Assembly (NCBI RefSeq): GCF_963678975.1
Contig: NC_089275.1
Location: forward strand, 62,001-126,000
Direction of reading: 5' to 3'
DNA length: 64,000 nucleotides
From: Dysidea avara
Taxonomy: Eukaryota > Porifera > Demospongiae > Dictyoceratida > Dysideidae
Under the pieces are notes generated by a model. That model did no database searches. It was not told where the DNA came from and worked only from the letters and a program-made list of their open reading frames with translations. The position numbers were made by a program, and so were the translations under genes. This document shows positions 32,283 through 44,114 of the stretch, piece by piece (within the stretch, counting starts at the first letter, position 1; each line of letters opens with the position of its first letter).

Positions 32283-33124
32283 ATGGCGGCAGCGGTGATA
32301 CTATCAGATGATTATATTGAACGATTCTACCGGGAACATGTCGCAGTGGCGGGTAAAGCTAACCTTGATGACGACATCAGAGCGATTGAGGAAGAAATTG
32401 ACAAGTAAGTTATACCTCGTGTTAGCGTTCACACATCACGTGCGGGTTAGGGTAAAGCGATACCAGTCAATGTTAAAGGGCGGGATACCCTCAAGGTTTG
32501 ACACATCAGGCGCGCTAAACTCTTGCGGGAACTCTGACGCGTCATCGGATGATAATCTTAGTGGAGATGAATATGTAGTGAGTGGGCGAGATAGTACACT
32601 TGTTCACGTGATCTTTATCTTAGGAACCTACACCCACCTCAGTGTTTAAAGTGTATGATAGCTCACGTGATCCACTGCACGGTGCCCCTACAATGGACAT
32701 ATTTAGTTGGGCACGCCTCCAGCTGGTATCACATGATCACTCGTACTACAGTACAAGTAACCATGACAACACTTCACTGATAGATCATGGGTCAATATGT
32801 GTTGAGAATGTACGATGGTAAGTAAGATCATGTGATCAGTACATGGTTGTTATGGTAATACACAGGGGGGCACTCAAAGTACCTGACTACAATAATGCTA
32901 TACGAAAGCTGTTAGGCATCATCAGTTGTCATGACAACATAGATACAGCAGTTGAAGGGGCTAATTCATTGGATAGAATTCCGAGGGATTTGTCACGTTT
33001 TGTTAAAGTAACTAGTGTTAGGGGTAGAGATAGTGATTACCATGGCAACAGGTCGATGCCACTACGAAGGAGCGGTGGTAAGTGTTGTATTGGCAACGTC
33101 TATGTGTCCCTGTGTGTTTTATAA
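32283..33124 (+). CDS. Unrecognised spliced gene, probably partial
   Basis: Exons 32,283-32,404, 32,496-32,577, 32,624-32,817 and 32,866-33,077 join in phase with GT-AG introns. The protein begins MAAAVILSDDYIERFYREHV with an acidic DDDIRAIEEEIDK segment, then a Ser/Asp-rich stretch (DASSDDNLSGDEYV), then SVFKVYDSSRDPLHGAPTMD and WGALKVPDYNNAIRKLLGII. Exon 4 either splices at a GTAAGT at 33,078 or reads through to TAA at 33,122-33,124. The sequence downstream is a transposon cluster, so further exons could lie beyond it; I found none. No family recognised. Splice sites and composition make it likely real. Confidence 0.6.
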
Positions 33125-33200
33125 GAACAGTCACCATTGGCTCTGTGCGTGTGACTGTGTGTGTGTATTAGTTATAGTTGTTGATTCCTAAACCTCTTTG

Positions 33201-33804
33201 TTAACCCTTTATTACCGAAGTTTTTTTTACAAAACCGCAAGTGTGAAAACTTTTAATGGCTTCTGTGAACTGTGTGCGATACGAGTGGACCCCACCCATT
33301 AATTAACCCATCAAGCTATATACCGTTTGATAGCCATCTCTCTCTTCTACCAACACAGCTAGAATACTTACAGATCACACACACAACTCACGCGCTATGA
33401 AGCGAAGAAAGCGTGTCTTCTCCGTATCGCCATGGCATTGAAAGATGGGTGCCGCCATCTTACTAATCAACGTGATGACATCACACTATTTATTTTTAGA
33501 ATCCTTATCACGTGGGGAATGGAGTAATTCTAACTAAAGCCTCCTAGTAGCACGGTGAAGGCGGACATGGAGTTTTAAACAGGTATTATTGTTTTGTATA
33601 TGCTATTTTATATTGCCAAGTGCCATAACTTGCCCATGCTTCTTCCTATCGCCGAACGGTAAACTTCATTAGAAGCGCCCGGTCCTTCTGAGCAGTTTGG
33701 TAGCAATTTCAGCTTCGTAGCCCCTAGGAAAAAGGAGTTATGGCTCCGTTTATAAAGGGCACTTGTTATGGCAATATATTGGCCATTCGATAACAAAGGG
33801 TTAA
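33201..33804. mobile_element. TTAA-bounded (piggyBac-like) MITE
   Basis: TTAA at 33,201-33,204 and 33,801-33,804 flank inverted ends CCCTTTATTACCGAAG / TTCGATAACAAAGGG. TTAA targets with CCY-starting TIRs are the piggyBac signature. No transposase inside. Confidence 0.75.
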
Positions 33805-33862
33805 AACAGTAAAACAAACCCATTAAGGAGCAATGCATCGCAAATTTGTTTTGTTGCGAAGC

Positions 33863-34250
33863 CAGAGGAGGGCGGTCACGCTTTAAGCGCTATGTAAAAT
33901 TATTGCTTTAATTGCATAGTTGAACTTGATATTTCATGTGAGCCTCAACAGACCCAGTACAAATCTAGTGGACGGTGGGGTTGAATGGGGTTTACTGGAT
34001 AATCAAATTGGGTTTAGTGTAAGTTTTAAGATGGTACGTTTGGTTTTTCAAAAACCCTTTGGTTTATGGCAATATTAACAATGTCATGTATATCGGGCAT
34101 TATTACCTCAGTCCTTCGCATACCATACGGAGCAGCAATAAACATTGCGTGGTAACTCCTGTCGTAAGCTTAGTGTTCTTCAGCACGTTGTAAACGAACC
34201 ATTTGTATAATATGTTTTAGCAGCGCTGAAAGCGTGACTGCCCTCCTCTG
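33863..34250. mobile_element. Mutator-like MITE, 9-bp TSD
   Basis: Ends CAGAGGAGGGCGGTCACGCT and the inverted AGCGTGACTGCCCTCCTCTG with about 29-bp TIRs. TTGCGAAGC flanks both sides (33,854-33,862; 34,251-34,259). 388 bp, non-coding. Confidence 0.88.
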
Positions 34251-34337
34251 TTGCGAAGCCATTCAAGATTGCATAAGCACATGATTATTGATTTCGTGTA
34301 CAATAAAATCACATGTGTCAGTGGGTGGGAGAAAATC

Positions 34338-35512
34338 TTAACCCTTAAACCAGCATAGGCCAGAAAACTGGCCCGAAGGCTTGTGACTTGCACTAACTTT
34401 TGAAGCATTTATTCTATGGCTGCGTAATTTGAGTCATTCTACTTGTGATATAACAAGGATTAAATGATACATAGGGTTTTTCCTTAACACTAAACGGTCA
34501 TGCCATAACTATAGTATGTACACATTGAGCTGAATCCTCAAAAACATTTAATAACTCATGGATGATGCGGTTACACACGATCTTGAAATTTGGCTCGTTT
34601 GTACTAAGGTTGGAATGAATGTACATCCTCCGTAGCTTCTTTTGAAAATGTTACTGAAGCTTTATTACAAATGTCACGTCAACTTATAATTAATGAACAT
34701 AATTGATGGTTATTAGGGGTACTGTACACTGTCGTACAAACTCCTACACTTTGTTGTAGCCACACCAAAAAATATATAAATGGCAGCTTCCACAAGGAGT
34801 GACAGTACTTGTGCAACTGGTTTAACATGTTAATATCCATGGTAACGAGGCTTTGGTGGGGTAAAGCAGCATCCGAATGTTATGAAACCGAATAAAGCTT
34901 CAAACTATTTGTCTCAATCCTAATTTATAGCACTGCTTGACCCGCTAAGAACATTTCAAAATCTTTTTGTTCAAAATGCCCAACACAATATGTATAGTAA
35001 AACTAAAATTTCTACCATACATGTCATGGGAAGCCATAAAAGTGCTGTATCCATAACGATTATCCATTACAATAACTTGTAATAGAGCCAAACCACAAGA
35101 AGTGTGTGTGTTGTCACCTTTACTGTTACCACTAATCATCTGGTTGGCTAAAATGTTAATTCGCTTGAGAAAAAAAAAATCCACTTCAATTTTAGTACAT
35201 ACTAATAGCCGTGTAAAAACTTTTTGACAAGAAAACATGCAAACTCTTTACATACCTTCATTAGATGATCTATACCTTCATTAGATGATCTATACCTTCA
35301 TTAGATGATCTATATCTCGATAGTGGTCTATATCTCGATAGTGGTCTATATCTCGATAGTGGTTGCTCCTATCAATTTGCAAAAATTTCATTCAATTTGC
35401 TGTAAAATTTTCTATCAGGCCATATATGGCTTACGTTACAATGTTCATTTAACCTTAGCCCAGTGAACTGATGTGTGTTATTTGCCATGCGTGCCCCAGG
35501 TTTAAGGGTTAA
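34338..35512. mobile_element. TTAA-bounded element, 1.2 kb
   Basis: TTAACCCTTAAACC at 34,338 is mirrored by GGTTTAAGGGTTAA ending at 35,512. The inside has no recognisable transposase and includes two short tandem arrays. May be related to the 33,201-33,804 MITE. Confidence 0.6.
35253..35362. repeat. Two adjacent short tandem arrays
   Basis: Three copies of ACCTTCATTAGATGATCTAT followed by three copies of an 18-bp ATCTCGATAGTGGTCTAT unit. Confidence 0.9.
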
Positions 35513-36759
35513 ATTATCCACAGAATTTATTCTATCGCTGTAAAAGGAATAAACAAGCAGCTGGGGAATATTTGACACTACACGACAACTTGTGTTCACA
35601 TATCACAACCAGGCAGTGATGTTATTATATAAAACGAAGCGCTTTGTCTCAATAAGATAATCATACCTTCTATGTATTGCCTTTGTTACAATGTTAGACA
35701 GGCCAGGGGCCATGTAATAGTTGTATTGTGGGCCCGAGTGATTTGCCTGATATGTACACCCAAACTTGAGGGCCGTCAGCCCTGAGAACGTGGATGTACA
35801 TATCAGGAAAATCACGAGGGCACGTGATACAACTGATATGTACCATGCCAATTGCAGGCTAAGAACCTGTGGGCGAATAATCACCCAAACCAATACATAA
35901 CTGACCGCTGAATTTATCATATAGGCCAACTTGTGAAATTCAATTATGGGACAGTAGCACCTAACATTGTGATTATGTTTGTTAACATGAACAGGCAAGT
36001 TACTAAACACTTATAGGGGTAAGCTTTGCTGTAGAGTGTTTACCTCGAAAAGTGGGCTTGTCCATATTAAAAATGTGGTGAACCACTTGTGAATATGCTA
36101 TAGCACTAGTTCTCACCTTAAACCAACATTTCTCAACTCATAGAATGGCCAGGGTGACAAATCGCTTCCGTCTGAGTGCTGTAAGATGCAAAATCAGACG
36201 AATGGTTTTCATCATGAAACCAATAATAAATTCCCATAATTAATTTCGGCTTGAGTTTTTTATGAAGAAATTGGCAGCAAGGCCATGGGCCCATGGTACA
36301 TTTACATGTACGATATGGTTAACTTAAATGTACCATGTCCAGCCAGGATTTATAGGATATGTACCCTGAAATTTGCCTTTGAATTTCATGGTACATTCTA
36401 CTTGGCTTACAATTGTCCTACAAGGACAGTACACAACTCGATACACAAAGACTGTCACTTTCGTGCTCATTAACAATGATGTAATTTGTTTCTGACATCA
36501 TTAACTTGAATGGCTTCATGCATAAATAGTTCACGATGCATTGCCCCTTTAATGCAGTAATGAATATTTTGTGAATATTTGAACTTCATGATGTGGAAAT
36601 AACCATGTAGGTTTTTGTGGCAGTCTGCAGATGTAGGTGACCTCCCTTGTTTCCCTACTTTTTTTCAACCCAATTTACTCTTTCATAACATTATTATGAC
36701 TGGTGAACCCATGTATACCGCATGAAAAGAAAGGATGCTGCCAGAGTTAATGTTTTAAT
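35513..36759. other. No gene; repeat relics
   Basis: Around 35,850-36,010 is a diverged copy of 400-660. At 36,620-36,720 the strings GACCTCCCTTGTTTCC and TTATTATGACTGGTGAACCC match the hairpin at 62,482-62,744 and the flank at 59,820, so an old hairpin-family copy decayed here. Confidence 0.45.
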
Positions 36760-37782
36760 TCATCTAAACGTGCACCCCAGCTATCAGTTACTGACTCAAA
36801 AGTGAGATGGTCTGCTTCACTTTCAGCTATAGTCAGCCCATCATTACACAGCACTACAAAGGGAGCCAATATTGACTTATGAAAATGCTCTGCAAGTTTT
36901 CCCACTCTTCCCAAGATAGCAGAAATTTGTAGTGCTTTGCCAATACCAAATTACAATGTATTACCAATGTAACCTAAGTGGGATAATTCTTTAGTGAGAG
37001 CATTATCGGTTGTCACCATCACAACCTTGGCAGTGATATCCCATTCCTCCATGAAATTGCATAATTCATCAGCAAGGTTTATGAGAAGAAGCAACTTCAC
37101 GTGTTTGTAAACAATAGTGACACATTCCCAGTCACTACTAGCGAAGGTGATATGTACCCACAGTTGTGTCCACAGGTTTGTTGTCAGGGAAACATATTCA
37201 ACCCCTTCAAGCTTCAGTCTGCTCATACTTTTGTGGTATAGTTATTGTGACGGACTGTAAGGATGAAATATGTGCAAAAATCAGAGCTATCTTATGGGCT
37301 GTAAATCATCACTAATAAAGGAAACAAGTACTTTCTGAAGCACTGCATACGTTGCACTGTCCATCTTGTGTGCCTCTTTTAACTTGATATCATTTCTGTT
37401 AAACTTAGCTGCTTCCCTGTTGTTGTTGAACTTAGAGTTTCCTCTGATTCTCCTTCTTCGTTTTGTATCACTGAGATTATTTGATGAAATGATGGCATTT
37501 CAGATGTGTTAGCCAGTAATACAATTTACAAATGACTTAATTTGTTTAGTGTATAAATAACTTAACCACTATCGTTGGCAAGGAAGCCAAAAATATTTCC
37601 ATGGTCTTCTTGAAGACAGATGGGAACTGTTGCTTGATAAACTCGTCAGGCTGCAACATGTTATCTGAATGATTTGCCATTTTAATAATTTGATATGAGC
37701 ATGTGCAAATATTGATATTGTATATTATGTGATACAATGAGAATATCATGTGATACAATGAGAATATCATGTGATACATCAA
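36760..37782 (-). pseudogene. hAT/ZBED-type transposase fragment
   Basis: On the minus strand: MANHSDNMLQPDEFIKQQFP near 37,680; YVSLTTNLWTQLWVHITF and EEWDITAKVVMVTTDNALTK (37,226-36,951); then LQISAILGRVGKLAEHFHKS and LTFESVTDSWGARLDELK (36,930-36,770). TTNLWT and VVTTDNA correspond to the conserved first blocks of hAT transposases, and the later part to the segment before the dimerisation region. Several stops and shifts; the C-terminal hATC domain is not seen. Confidence 0.75.
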
Positions 37783-38310
37783 TTCCTATCACGCATCACA
37801 TTATCAGCCATCAGCACTTGAATGTACTGAGACACAATTGGCCATACTGGCCATTGTATCGATAATACAGCACAGTTTGGCACTTTGATCCTGCCCACAC
37901 AAAATGACAAGACGATGTGCTACTTCTAAAACTATACGCCATGCAGCTAGCTAGCTCATCTGGAATTAGGGAGACAGTACTAGTTGCTTTACTGTTAATA
38001 TCAATGAGTATATAGTAATTTTTTTTGCCGATGCAGTTGTTATAGCTCGAAGTGAATATGCCGTTCCATATGAGAAGCCATAAAATGAACGAATAAAGTG
38101 TTATATTTGCTTGAGTAATCTATTTGCTTGAGTAATCAAACAGCTCAGGAAACCTGTGGTCAAAGATTTAGATGGCTTTTCTTACCATATATGGGTGGGT
38201 CGCTATGATGTATTGTCCATCTAGCATTAGAAAATATATTTCCTTTGAAGTTTGAGGTTACAAGAAACCTGTGGCGAGGATACGTGTATGTTAGTTTGTA
38301 GGTTTTTTGG
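37783..38310. other. No gene seen
   Basis: Possibly the remaining end of the hAT element. No TIR found. Confidence 0.3.
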
Positions 38311-38434
38311 TAGGTTGGAAAACCTGAGGGCGAGGTTTTGTCACCGAGGCATGGCATTAGTGACCGAGGTGCAGCCAAGGTAACTAATTAATGCCCGCCG
38401 AGAAGCCAAACCGGGCGTGAAGGTTTTCAACCTA
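38311..38434. repeat. Short foldback (about 125 bp)
   Basis: GTAGGTTGGAAAACCT is mirrored by AGGTTTTCAACCTAC; the interior has GACCGAGG-type repeats. Non-coding. Confidence 0.65.
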
Positions 38435-40125
38435 CTGAAAAGCTACAGTAGGAAAAGGCAGTTCGTCACAATGGTCACGTACCAGCTGGCACGAAAGAAG
38501 CAGAAAGTGAATAATTTCCTGTGCAGTGTGCGCACGCGTGTGTGTGTTTGCCTGTGTGCTAGCTAAATTAATGTCTTGCTTTCACTAGCTTGTTTTGTCT
38601 CAGAAACATGGTTTTATAGTTAGCAGCTGCTATTGTGTGTCCAAGGCTTGTTTCTACATCTTCCTGTTGCAGAATGACAAGCTTTACACTGGCATTCAAA
38701 GGTCAATTATTCAAGTAAGCTACTTCACACAATAAACTACTGTGTACACTCCTCACCTTGTAGCAGCTCTACCGAGGACACAATCAATAGCAACAGCAAG
38801 GCTTAGTAGGATCTATATTCCTAACACTAAGCTAAACTACTTTCAATACACTTCACTACACAATTGCTACAAAACCACAATACTGTAGTCAACCATCATA
38901 CTCGAGTAATCGCCTGAATTTATTAGAGTTAAAGATGACGGTTACCCTCCCAACTTATTTAAAAATGTATAGCCATGTATGACGAAGCTAAGGAGTTAGG
39001 TAAACCCTTAGTAGATCAATATTCCAGGCTAGACATAGTAAAACTTTTGAAAGTTTAGCTAAGCTTAACCTTAGGCTTATCCATCACCCACATCTTAAAA
39101 ATAAGTAGCTAAATAGTTTCGAAGAGTATCTTTACCTTTGTCACCTTGATTCTAATATATTTGGGTAATTACTTGTATGATGGTTGACTATACCTAAAGA
39201 GAAATCATAGTAGTTTTGTAGCGATTGTGTAGTGAAGTGTATTGCAAAGCAGTTTAACTGTTAGGCTGTTTTTAACATGAAACCCTTTTAAGGCTTGCTG
39301 TTGCTGTCTGAGCCAAACACCATCACAAAGCAACACCCAAATGGTACAGCTGGCCACAAAGCAACTGATTACAGTGACAAGCCTTGTTACAGACATGGTG
39401 AACAAGGCCATGAATCATCCAAAAGGCTTTATTTCAGCTGGCTAGGAAGGGACAGGCTTTGTTTAATAATTGGCCACGAGGCGAAAGCGAAAAGCTAGTT
39501 TAATACACAGCCAACGAAAAGGTGGTGAAACGTTGTTATTTCAGCAACAAGGATTGTAATTACCACCATGAACAGGTAGGCTGAAGCGTGTATGGTTAAT
39601 GATGGCATGCTACAGTGAATAGCAAACACGATAGAGGAGCTTGAAAACTAGCCAACCATTAAATAGGCAGCTTATGGATGTACATCGAGAAGTTGGCTCA
39701 TTATCAGCACAACTACATTTGAGTTTGTACAGTGTTGGTATGGCTGATACAGGTGCTCAAATCACTCAAACAAACCAACAGTACAGCCACTGATTACATT
39801 ATTGACATTCATCGCTTGAAATAGTCACATCACATCTCTAAATGTCATTTAGAAACCTCACCTCAGGTCTCTGAATGTATTAATAACCTCATTGACTGTG
39901 TCAACATCAAAGAGAATTATTCATGCTGCTTTCTATTAAATAGTAACCTGTGGTCTAGCTGATGGTTGTCATAGTAACCTGTGGTCTAGCTGGTGGTTGT
40001 TTACTACATCAAACAAAACAAAAAAATTGGCAAAGCCTAAAACAGAATGTCCTTACTGTTAGTGTATTGTCTGGACAAGACAGGCATGTTTTAGCAGTGT
40101 TCAGGAACAGTAACAATACACACTA
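38435..40125. other. No gene seen
   Basis: No supported exon or repeat structure. Frames at 39,205-39,498 on both strands overlap and lack features. Confidence 0.35.
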
Positions 40126-40127
40126 CA

Positions 40128-40170
<43 letters not shown>

Positions 40171-40235
40171 CACATACATACACATACACTCACACACACA
40201 CACATACACTCACACACACACTACACGCACACACA
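40126..40235. repeat. (CA)n microsatellite
   Basis: A long run of CA dinucleotides with occasional CTACACATACA interruptions. Confidence 0.97.
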
Positions 40236-40359
40236 GTGACAGTATCTCTGCTACTACTGGTAGTTTCAACTGGATTTAGTAGCAGCAGCAGCACAGATAA
40301 CAGGCCTCAGCATCGTATTTCTCGAGGTTGGGTTTGAGGTAGAATTCCTCCTATCAGAA

Positions 40360-40446
40360 GAGCCCATCTTGACATGTGGTTTACATCTTGACATGTGGTT
40401 TACATCTTGACATGTGGTTTACATCTTGACATGGTAGTTTACATTC
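40360..40446. repeat. Short tandem repeat, about 20-bp unit
   Basis: Four copies of CATCTTGACATGTGGTTTA, the last with a GTAG variant. Confidence 0.85.
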
Positions 40447-40849
40447 CAACAGTTTCTTGCCCTACAGTGGGATCACACTGTAGTAGTCTAGCTTTTATCT
40501 GCAAGTGACTGGACTCTGTGAATTATACAATATTGACAAGTAGTCACTGTAATGCATCATTTTCAGGGGTGTGATATCTGTGTAATCCCACTTGTGTGTC
40601 TGGTAGAGTGTCAGCATTTGCTTACTCAATAACTCACCTTCAGGTAAACTACTATAGCTACTGCTGGGACCAGTAACACTGCGGGCACCACTAACCGGCA
40701 TAGAAACAAGCACTGGCCTTCTCATCTCAAGTAGTAGAGACCACCATCGCTTTATCACCAGCAAACTTCATGGAATCTCCGTACCACCATGCGGCAGATT
40801 GAGAGTATTGCCTCAATCCTGTAATGGTACCAGTTATCGTTTTTCCTGT

Positions 40850-41425
40850 TTTCCCCAGAAAAATAGTGTTGTTTCAGTTAACTGTAACTAAAACTAAAAG
40901 TACTTTTAGTAAGGTGAATATATTTAAGTTAACTACAACTATAACTAAACCAAACGTATATAATCACTGAAACTATAACTATATACTAAAATCAAATCTA
41001 CATTATAAAATTGGCAGGTCTTGTAATACAAAGATTTTGTATTACTAAGCTGGAAAAATGGTACTGAAATTATAACAAGAGTTTTGTTCACATAAAATAT
41101 AGTCACTTGGTGCTTACTATTAAAGCTAAACAAGGTTTTCTATAGGTTTTCAGATACATAACTAAAACTGTAGCTAAAACTAAAAGGTTTTCATGTTTTA
41201 ACTATAACTAAAACTAAAACAACAAAGAGTGAATAACCATAACTAAATAACTAAAAAGAATTAAGAAAGATTACTAAAACTAAAACTAAAATTATTGATG
41301 AAACTAGCTACAACTAAAACTAAAACTCCATACTAAAACTCCATACTAAAACTCCATACTAACACTCCATACTAAAACTCCATACTAACACTCCATACTA
41401 AAACTCCATACTAAAACAACACTAC
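40850..41425. repeat. ACTAAAAC-rich region and 13-bp array
   Basis: A stretch dominated by ACTAAAACTA variants leads into about seven copies of the 13-mer ACTCCATACTAAA at 41,328-41,420. Low-complexity, non-coding. Confidence 0.85.
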
Positions 41426-43896
41426 AGAAAAACATAGCAAACTGCAGATATTTTCCTAGGCACGTGTCCCACTACGGTAGTCCCCTCACACACTGCAATA
41501 GCAAAATGATCATGGTGGTTGAGAACATCATGGCGACAGTACAAAACTTCTCCAATAAAACCGGACTAGATATCCTTGTAAACATGATATCCTCTGATCA
41601 TAGAGTCCTATAGTAAGAGATTCCACTTAATACGAGAGCTCAGGTGCCATTGCACATATAGCAAACCACGAGTCTCAAACGAGATGACGTTTTATGGTGA
41701 TTGAATGGATTGCAGGTATATATTACTGCTGACCAAGTAGATTTAAACTAGAATTTTCGTGAGCTGAGCAACTGACAACAGCAGTTCAGTGGTTAATGGT
41801 TTGGGAGTTGAGCTTTGGGAAACTTCTTCGTCAAAGTTTTTCCTTTACTACTAGGTGACTGTTGTATTAGAGTATTTTTACCTCACGAATTTACATTATG
41901 TTTTATTCTCTGTAGCCCGTCACTGTGATTTCTTTAAAACCACAAGTCATATTGGAGATAAACAATTTCTGAGACCTGTAGTGAAGCTGTCACTACAAAA
42001 GTTAACATTTCTTACTGAACTACAATTGTTCCTTCATGGGTTAAGACCGTTTCGTAGATGTTTCTTGCTAGGCCATTTGCGAAAATAGCTATCCTGAGCG
42101 TCGCGAGTATGATATAGTGCTGACGATTCTTGCACTTTTACGGCTACTCGTACGTCACAAACAACAACATCTTGTCATTACATCATAACTTCACAATACG
42201 CCCTTCTGCAGGGGTTTATGAGAGTAGGATACTCTCCTCAGTATATATATATTATGAACTCTTGATAGTAGTTAGACTTCAGACCACAGAGATCTAAGTA
42301 ATTTAGTAATCTGGATGGCCCTGTGTCGTGGCACCTGCTACTACAGGACCTGAGGGTTACCAAATCACTTAGATCCCTGTTGTGTGAAGTTAAGTTGTTT
42401 AGACCCCTTTTTGTAGTTGTACCTTACCACTGTTGACAGCTGCTTGTAACAGAAATATAGCATCCATTAGTAGAAATGAGCCATTACTCCGCCCTGTTAC
42501 GGGTTTAAAATTAATTTTCAGGTGGCGATGCGTATAAAGGTGGGTTTCGTAGTGGATGTGGCAATTCTACGAGGGATGGTCATTCCTATCAGGCTACTTG
42601 ACAGAGACTACAGAAGGAAGACTCGCCAGCAATACACACTCTGCACCCTGCTACGCTGTCCACTACAAGGATAGACTACACCGCTGTGCACTAGACAAAG
42701 TATAGCTACTGTGACATGAAGACAAGCACGTCAGGGACTATAGACAGACCTAAAACGGAGGATTACTGGCATACCACTGCAAGGGAGAAGGAAAAAGTCA
42801 AAGAAAGGATAGTTTCATAGTGGGTGTGGCAAGTTAACAAGCGATGATCACTCCAATCAAGCTGCCTAACAGCCTGCAGGATGACACTATCGTGCGTGAG
42901 GAAGAATGGAAGATTACGTTCAACTACTCTAATAGGACATACAACTACCTTACCAGGCAACGAATCATGGACAAGATCTATTGCAGTCTTCAATGAACAT
43001 ACATCGCTATATCTACCCTAATAGAACACACACGACCTCTAATTGAGCAACCATGCTTCGTATGAAGGATTCACCTCGGCTATGCCGATACCTTAATTCT
43101 GAAAGCAACTAAAATACTACTCTTCTCTATCCAAATACACATGCTGGTGTTGACCTTCTTGCTCAGTATTAACTTGAATTACCCATACTCAATACTGTAC
43201 TGCATACACACTTTGTCACGAAATATTGTAAACAACGTTACCATGACTAGGATGTAGAAATGGACCTCCAATTCAGATACTCTAATAGACAACACAATCT
43301 AACTAAATATAAACCACTGTACGTGACAAACACGAGTTGAATTAGAATATAGCTCATTGTAGTGATGCACCAACTATTAGTAAACTGATCCTCGTATCAC
43401 ACTCAGACACTTTATGTTGGTTCATGCAGCATCATCTAAACGAAGTAGAGAACATCCCAATTGTGGCATTTTCCGCTCAAAACTAATCTCTTTTATGTAT
43501 ATGTGCATGGTTGTAAAGGGACACTTCTTGATACGCCACCTTCATGAAGACTGTGTAGATCTCTGCATGTGTAGAGCCTGTAGCTGGACACATGCATCTT
43601 GATAATCCATCCGCAGGAGTACTGTACAGATGTGCGAACCAGTGACATCTGTACAGTACGCCAACCTACATTATAAAAACTATGACACCAGACACTCTTT
43701 GTTGATGCAAGATCACCAACATTATAGCTGGATGTTAGTGCCACACACCATTGAAGAAATTATGCGTGCACATTAGTAGCTATACGTAGTCATGTCTTTG
43801 TTGGTATGTGATGATGTGATTACTCCTTGATCAACACATTACAATTGTCTTATTATCACGTGCATTTTGCACAGGTACAACTAGTATAAATTATAT
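41426..43896. other. No gene; internal duplication
   Basis: GTTTCGTAGTGGATGTGGCA (about 42,545) recurs as a diverged copy at about 42,810, with similar following sequence, so a roughly 270-bp duplication is present. Copies of the dispersed CTCTAATAGA motif lie near 41,860, 42,925 and 43,275. No convincing exon. Confidence 0.4.
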
Positions 43897-44114
43897 AATT
43901 TAAATATGAAGTTGGGATCCAAGTGATAAAAAGTAGTGAAACAATAGATGAATGATGGTATTACAGCATAGCTCAGTGGGAAAATCCCTACATTGGCATG
44001 TTATATTCAATGCCAATGTAAGGATTCTCTCACAGAGCTACGCTGTAATACCATCATTCATCTCTTGTTTCACTACTTTTTATCACTTGGATCCCTACTT
44101 CATATTTAAATTAA
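43897..44114. mobile_element. Full-length hairpin element, 218 bp
   Basis: Two arms of about 105 bp with few mismatches, starting TTTAAATATGAAGTTGGGAT and containing GATAAAAAGTAGTGAAACAA. Only about 8 bp separates the arms. It belongs to the same family as 58,105, 59,519 and 62,482. Confidence 0.88.
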
